Shown: one piece after another, positions 7,911 to 8,766 of the stretch
Numbering within the stretch: position 1 is the first letter of the stretch
Layout: the number at the start of each line of letters is the position of its first letter
NCBI GenBank assembly: GCA_004356335.1
Contig: SMXP01000036.1
Coordinates: 1 to 8,766 of the forward strand
Direction of reading: 5' to 3'
Length of the DNA stretch: 8,766 nucleotides
From: Alphaproteobacteria bacterium
Lineage (GTDB): Bacteria; Pseudomonadota; Alphaproteobacteria; SMXP01
Translations under genes and position numbers: made by a program
Notes under the pieces: model-generated
Seen by the model: only the letters and a program-made list of their open reading frames with translations
Database searches by the model: none
What the model was told of the DNA's origin: nothing

Positions 7911-8522
7911 AATGCCCTGACCTGGTCTGACGGTCACCTTTTCCACACCATCTTCCCGCCTACGATTCACTTGATCGGAAATATTTTGCTTTTTTACGCC
8001 TTCGCGGGATCTAAGGGTTAAGACGATGGCGCCAATCATTGCAATCAGAAGAATGATCCCCGCCGCCTGGAAGAGAAAAATATAATTGGTATATAAGATA
8101 TCGCCCAGCGCGCCCGTATTGGTTCTCGTTGCCACGCTAGGGATTGGATGAGCCGCCAAACCAGCGGTCTCGGGTGTGACGATCGCTATACCCGCAACCA
8201 ACAAAAGTTCGCCGAGAATGATCAATCCAATAACCACCCCGGTCGGTAGATATTGGAGAAAACCTCGACGCAGTTCGACAAAATCAATGTCAAGCATCAT
8301 GACGACAAAAAGAAACAAGACGGCAACCGCTCCGACATAAACCACAACCAAAATCATGGCGATAAATTCCGCACCAAGCAGAACAAACAGACCCGCCGCA
8401 CTAAAAAATGCAAGTATCAGAAAGAGCACGGAATGCACCGGATTGCGCGCGGCAATGACCATAAAAGCCGCGCCGACCAGAACAGTGGAAAACACATAAA
8501 ACGCTATGGCTTGTAAGATCAT
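7908..8522 (-). CDS. nuoJ: NADH-quinone oxidoreductase subunit J
   Basis: Membrane subunit of complex I, homologous to mitochondrial ND6, next to the quinone-proton coupling region. The 204-residue product has about five hydrophobic helices and the diagnostic segment AEFIAMILVVVYVGAVAVLF near residues 51-70, whose helix is known in structures to contain a pi-bulge that changes during turnover. The hydrophilic C-terminal tail of roughly 35 residues, rich in Arg, Lys and Glu, is the kind seen in alphaproteobacterial NuoJ. The ATG at 8522 lacks a good Shine-Dalgarno; only CGGA abuts it and GAG lies 12 bases upstream. Instead, it overlaps by ATGA the end of a frame that is open to the window edge. 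The usual upstream neighbour, nuoI, is not visible; the 244 bases before nuoJ are occupied largely by a repeat. Confidence 0.96.
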   Translation of the reverse strand: MILQAIAFYVFSTVLVGAAFMVIAARNPVHSVLFLILAFFSAAGLFVLLGAEFIAMILVVVYVGAVAVLFLFVVMMLDIDFVELRRGFLQYLPTGVVIGLIILGELLLVAGIAIVTPETAGLAAHPIPSVATRTNTGALGDILYTNYIFLFQAAGIILLIAMIGAIVLTLRSREGVKKQNISDQVNRRREDGVEKVTVRPGQGI

Positions 8523-8593
8523 TCCGTGCCGTTGCTCGCAAAATTTTCCGGTTTTATCGATAGCTGATTTGACATGACTGAAATAACGCGCCT

Positions 8594-8760
8594 TAGAGCG
8601 TTTCCGAACTTAACAGAATCGCGAAAACGCTCTTGGTCCTTGTTTGGTCGCATTTTCTTAACGCGAACCGGTGTCCACTTCGCTCGAAAATGCTCTTGGT
8701 CTTTGTTTTGTCGCGCATTCGAACCCAAAAACCGCGTACACTTTTTGTGAATGCGCTCTA
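8594..8760. repeat. Mosaic intergenic palindromic repeat with two 63-base tandem units
   Basis: The element opens with TAGAGCG and closes with CGCTCTA, so its ends are inverted copies. Inside, GCTCT recurs at 8629, 8692 and 8755, an exact 63-base period. Bases 8629-8651 and 8692-8714 match at 21 of 23 positions, and both units share an ACCG..GT..CACTT core. Each unit contains a perfect 8-base inverted repeat with a 28-base loop: 8650-8657 with 8686-8693, and 8713-8720 with 8749-8756. The pattern and wording resemble the mosaic palindromic elements recalled from Hyphomicrobiales genomes (RIME or Bru-RS style), but identity with a named family is not established here. It may continue beyond the window. 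Such elements carry no protein gene and are probably non-autonomous or spread by an unknown route. Confidence 0.8.
8595..8633. repeat. Long hairpin at the nuoJ-proximal end of the repeat
   Basis: AGAGCGTTTCCG (8595-8606) pairs with CGAAAACGCTCT (8622-8633) at 11 of 12 positions, leaving a 15-base loop; in RNA from the plus strand the odd position is C opposite A, while in minus-strand RNA it is G opposite U, so the stem is complete in the nuo message. The hairpin would lie about 70 bases upstream of the nuoJ start codon in the transcript. It has no trailing U-tract in the direction of transcription, so it does not look like an intrinsic terminator. It could instead act as an mRNA processing or 3'-end stabilising structure; that role is inferred. 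Confidence 0.65.
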
Positions 8761-8766
8761 GTCTTA

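Larger units (their letters stand above)
8519..8764 (-). other. Open reading frame through the repeat, possible 3' end of an upstream gene
   Basis: This minus-strand frame has 81 sense codons without a stop from the window edge to TGA at 8521-8519, where it overlaps the nuoJ ATG by four bases (ATGA). Most of it is translated repeat: NKDQEHF and NKDQERF recur 21 residues apart, one per 63-base unit. The last stretch, about 26 residues ending in ENFASNGTE, lies outside the repeat. No protein family is recognised. Two readings are possible: a chance open frame through a palindromic repeat, or a repeat-derived C-terminal extension of the gene upstream, which by operon order could be nuoI. The only in-window starts are weak (a TTG at 8728 and internal ATGs without a clear ribosome binding site), so it is unlikely to be a free-standing gene. 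Confidence 0.3.

Noticed and set aside
8569..8576. Plus-strand TTTGACAT, considered as a -35 box
   Set aside because: It points away from nuoJ, has no good -10 partner at the right distance in the remaining sequence, and there is no plus-strand gene downstream in the window.
8519..8728. A 69-residue protein starting with TTG inside the repeat
   Set aside because: Much of it is translated repeat units, the TTG start has no clear ribosome binding site, and no family is recognised. The frame is open beyond this start, so if translated at all it is more likely the tail of an upstream gene.
8594..8760. CRISPR array or transposon end
   Set aside because: There are only two full units at a 63-base period, and they diverge along their whole length with no constant repeat and unique spacer pattern. 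No transposase or clear target-site duplication is visible.

Overview
This window is a single co-directional block on the minus strand that looks like housekeeping DNA from an alphaproteobacterium. Read in transcription order from high to low coordinates, it holds the distal part of the respiratory complex I operon (nuoJ, nuoK, nuoL, nuoM, nuoN), then birA (biotin--protein ligase), coaX (type III pantothenate kinase) and the first 340 codons of rnj (ribonuclease J), which runs off the left edge. The alphaproteobacterial assignment is inferred from three things: the nuoN-birA-coaX-rnj linkage, the style of the Nuo proteins (a 102-residue NuoK with both membrane glutamates, and a NuoJ with a charged C-terminal tail), and the intergenic palindromic repeat at the right edge, whose wording resembles repeats recalled from Hyphomicrobiales (Rhizobiales) genomes. 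No species call is justified.

Layout: 8523-8766 has no recognisable gene. It carries a mosaic palindromic repeat: one long hairpin followed by two units with an exact 63-base period. One minus-strand reading frame stays open through the whole stretch and ends in an ATGA overlap with nuoJ. From 8522 to 1 the genes are packed with gaps of 10, 14, -1, 9, 15, 4 and 23 bases. I see no terminator or convincing internal promoter between them, so a single transcription unit, or one with hidden internal promoters, is the simplest reading.

Functionally, nuoJ-nuoN encode membrane-arm subunits of the proton-pumping NADH:quinone oxidoreductase: three antiporter-like proteins (L, M, N) plus the small J and K subunits linking the arm to the quinone site. 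Every ion-channel lysine, glutamate and histidine I checked is present, so the complex should be active. The three genes after nuoN serve other tasks: biotin attachment to carboxylases, the first step of CoA synthesis, and RNA maturation and decay. They look like riders on the respiratory operon, keeping cofactor supply and RNA turnover genes in one growth-linked cluster.

I found no defence system, mobile gene, CRISPR array, tRNA, rRNA or new multi-gene system. The only unusual DNA is the repeat region in front of nuoJ, where the two tandem units differ in sequence but keep their base pairing through compensating changes.
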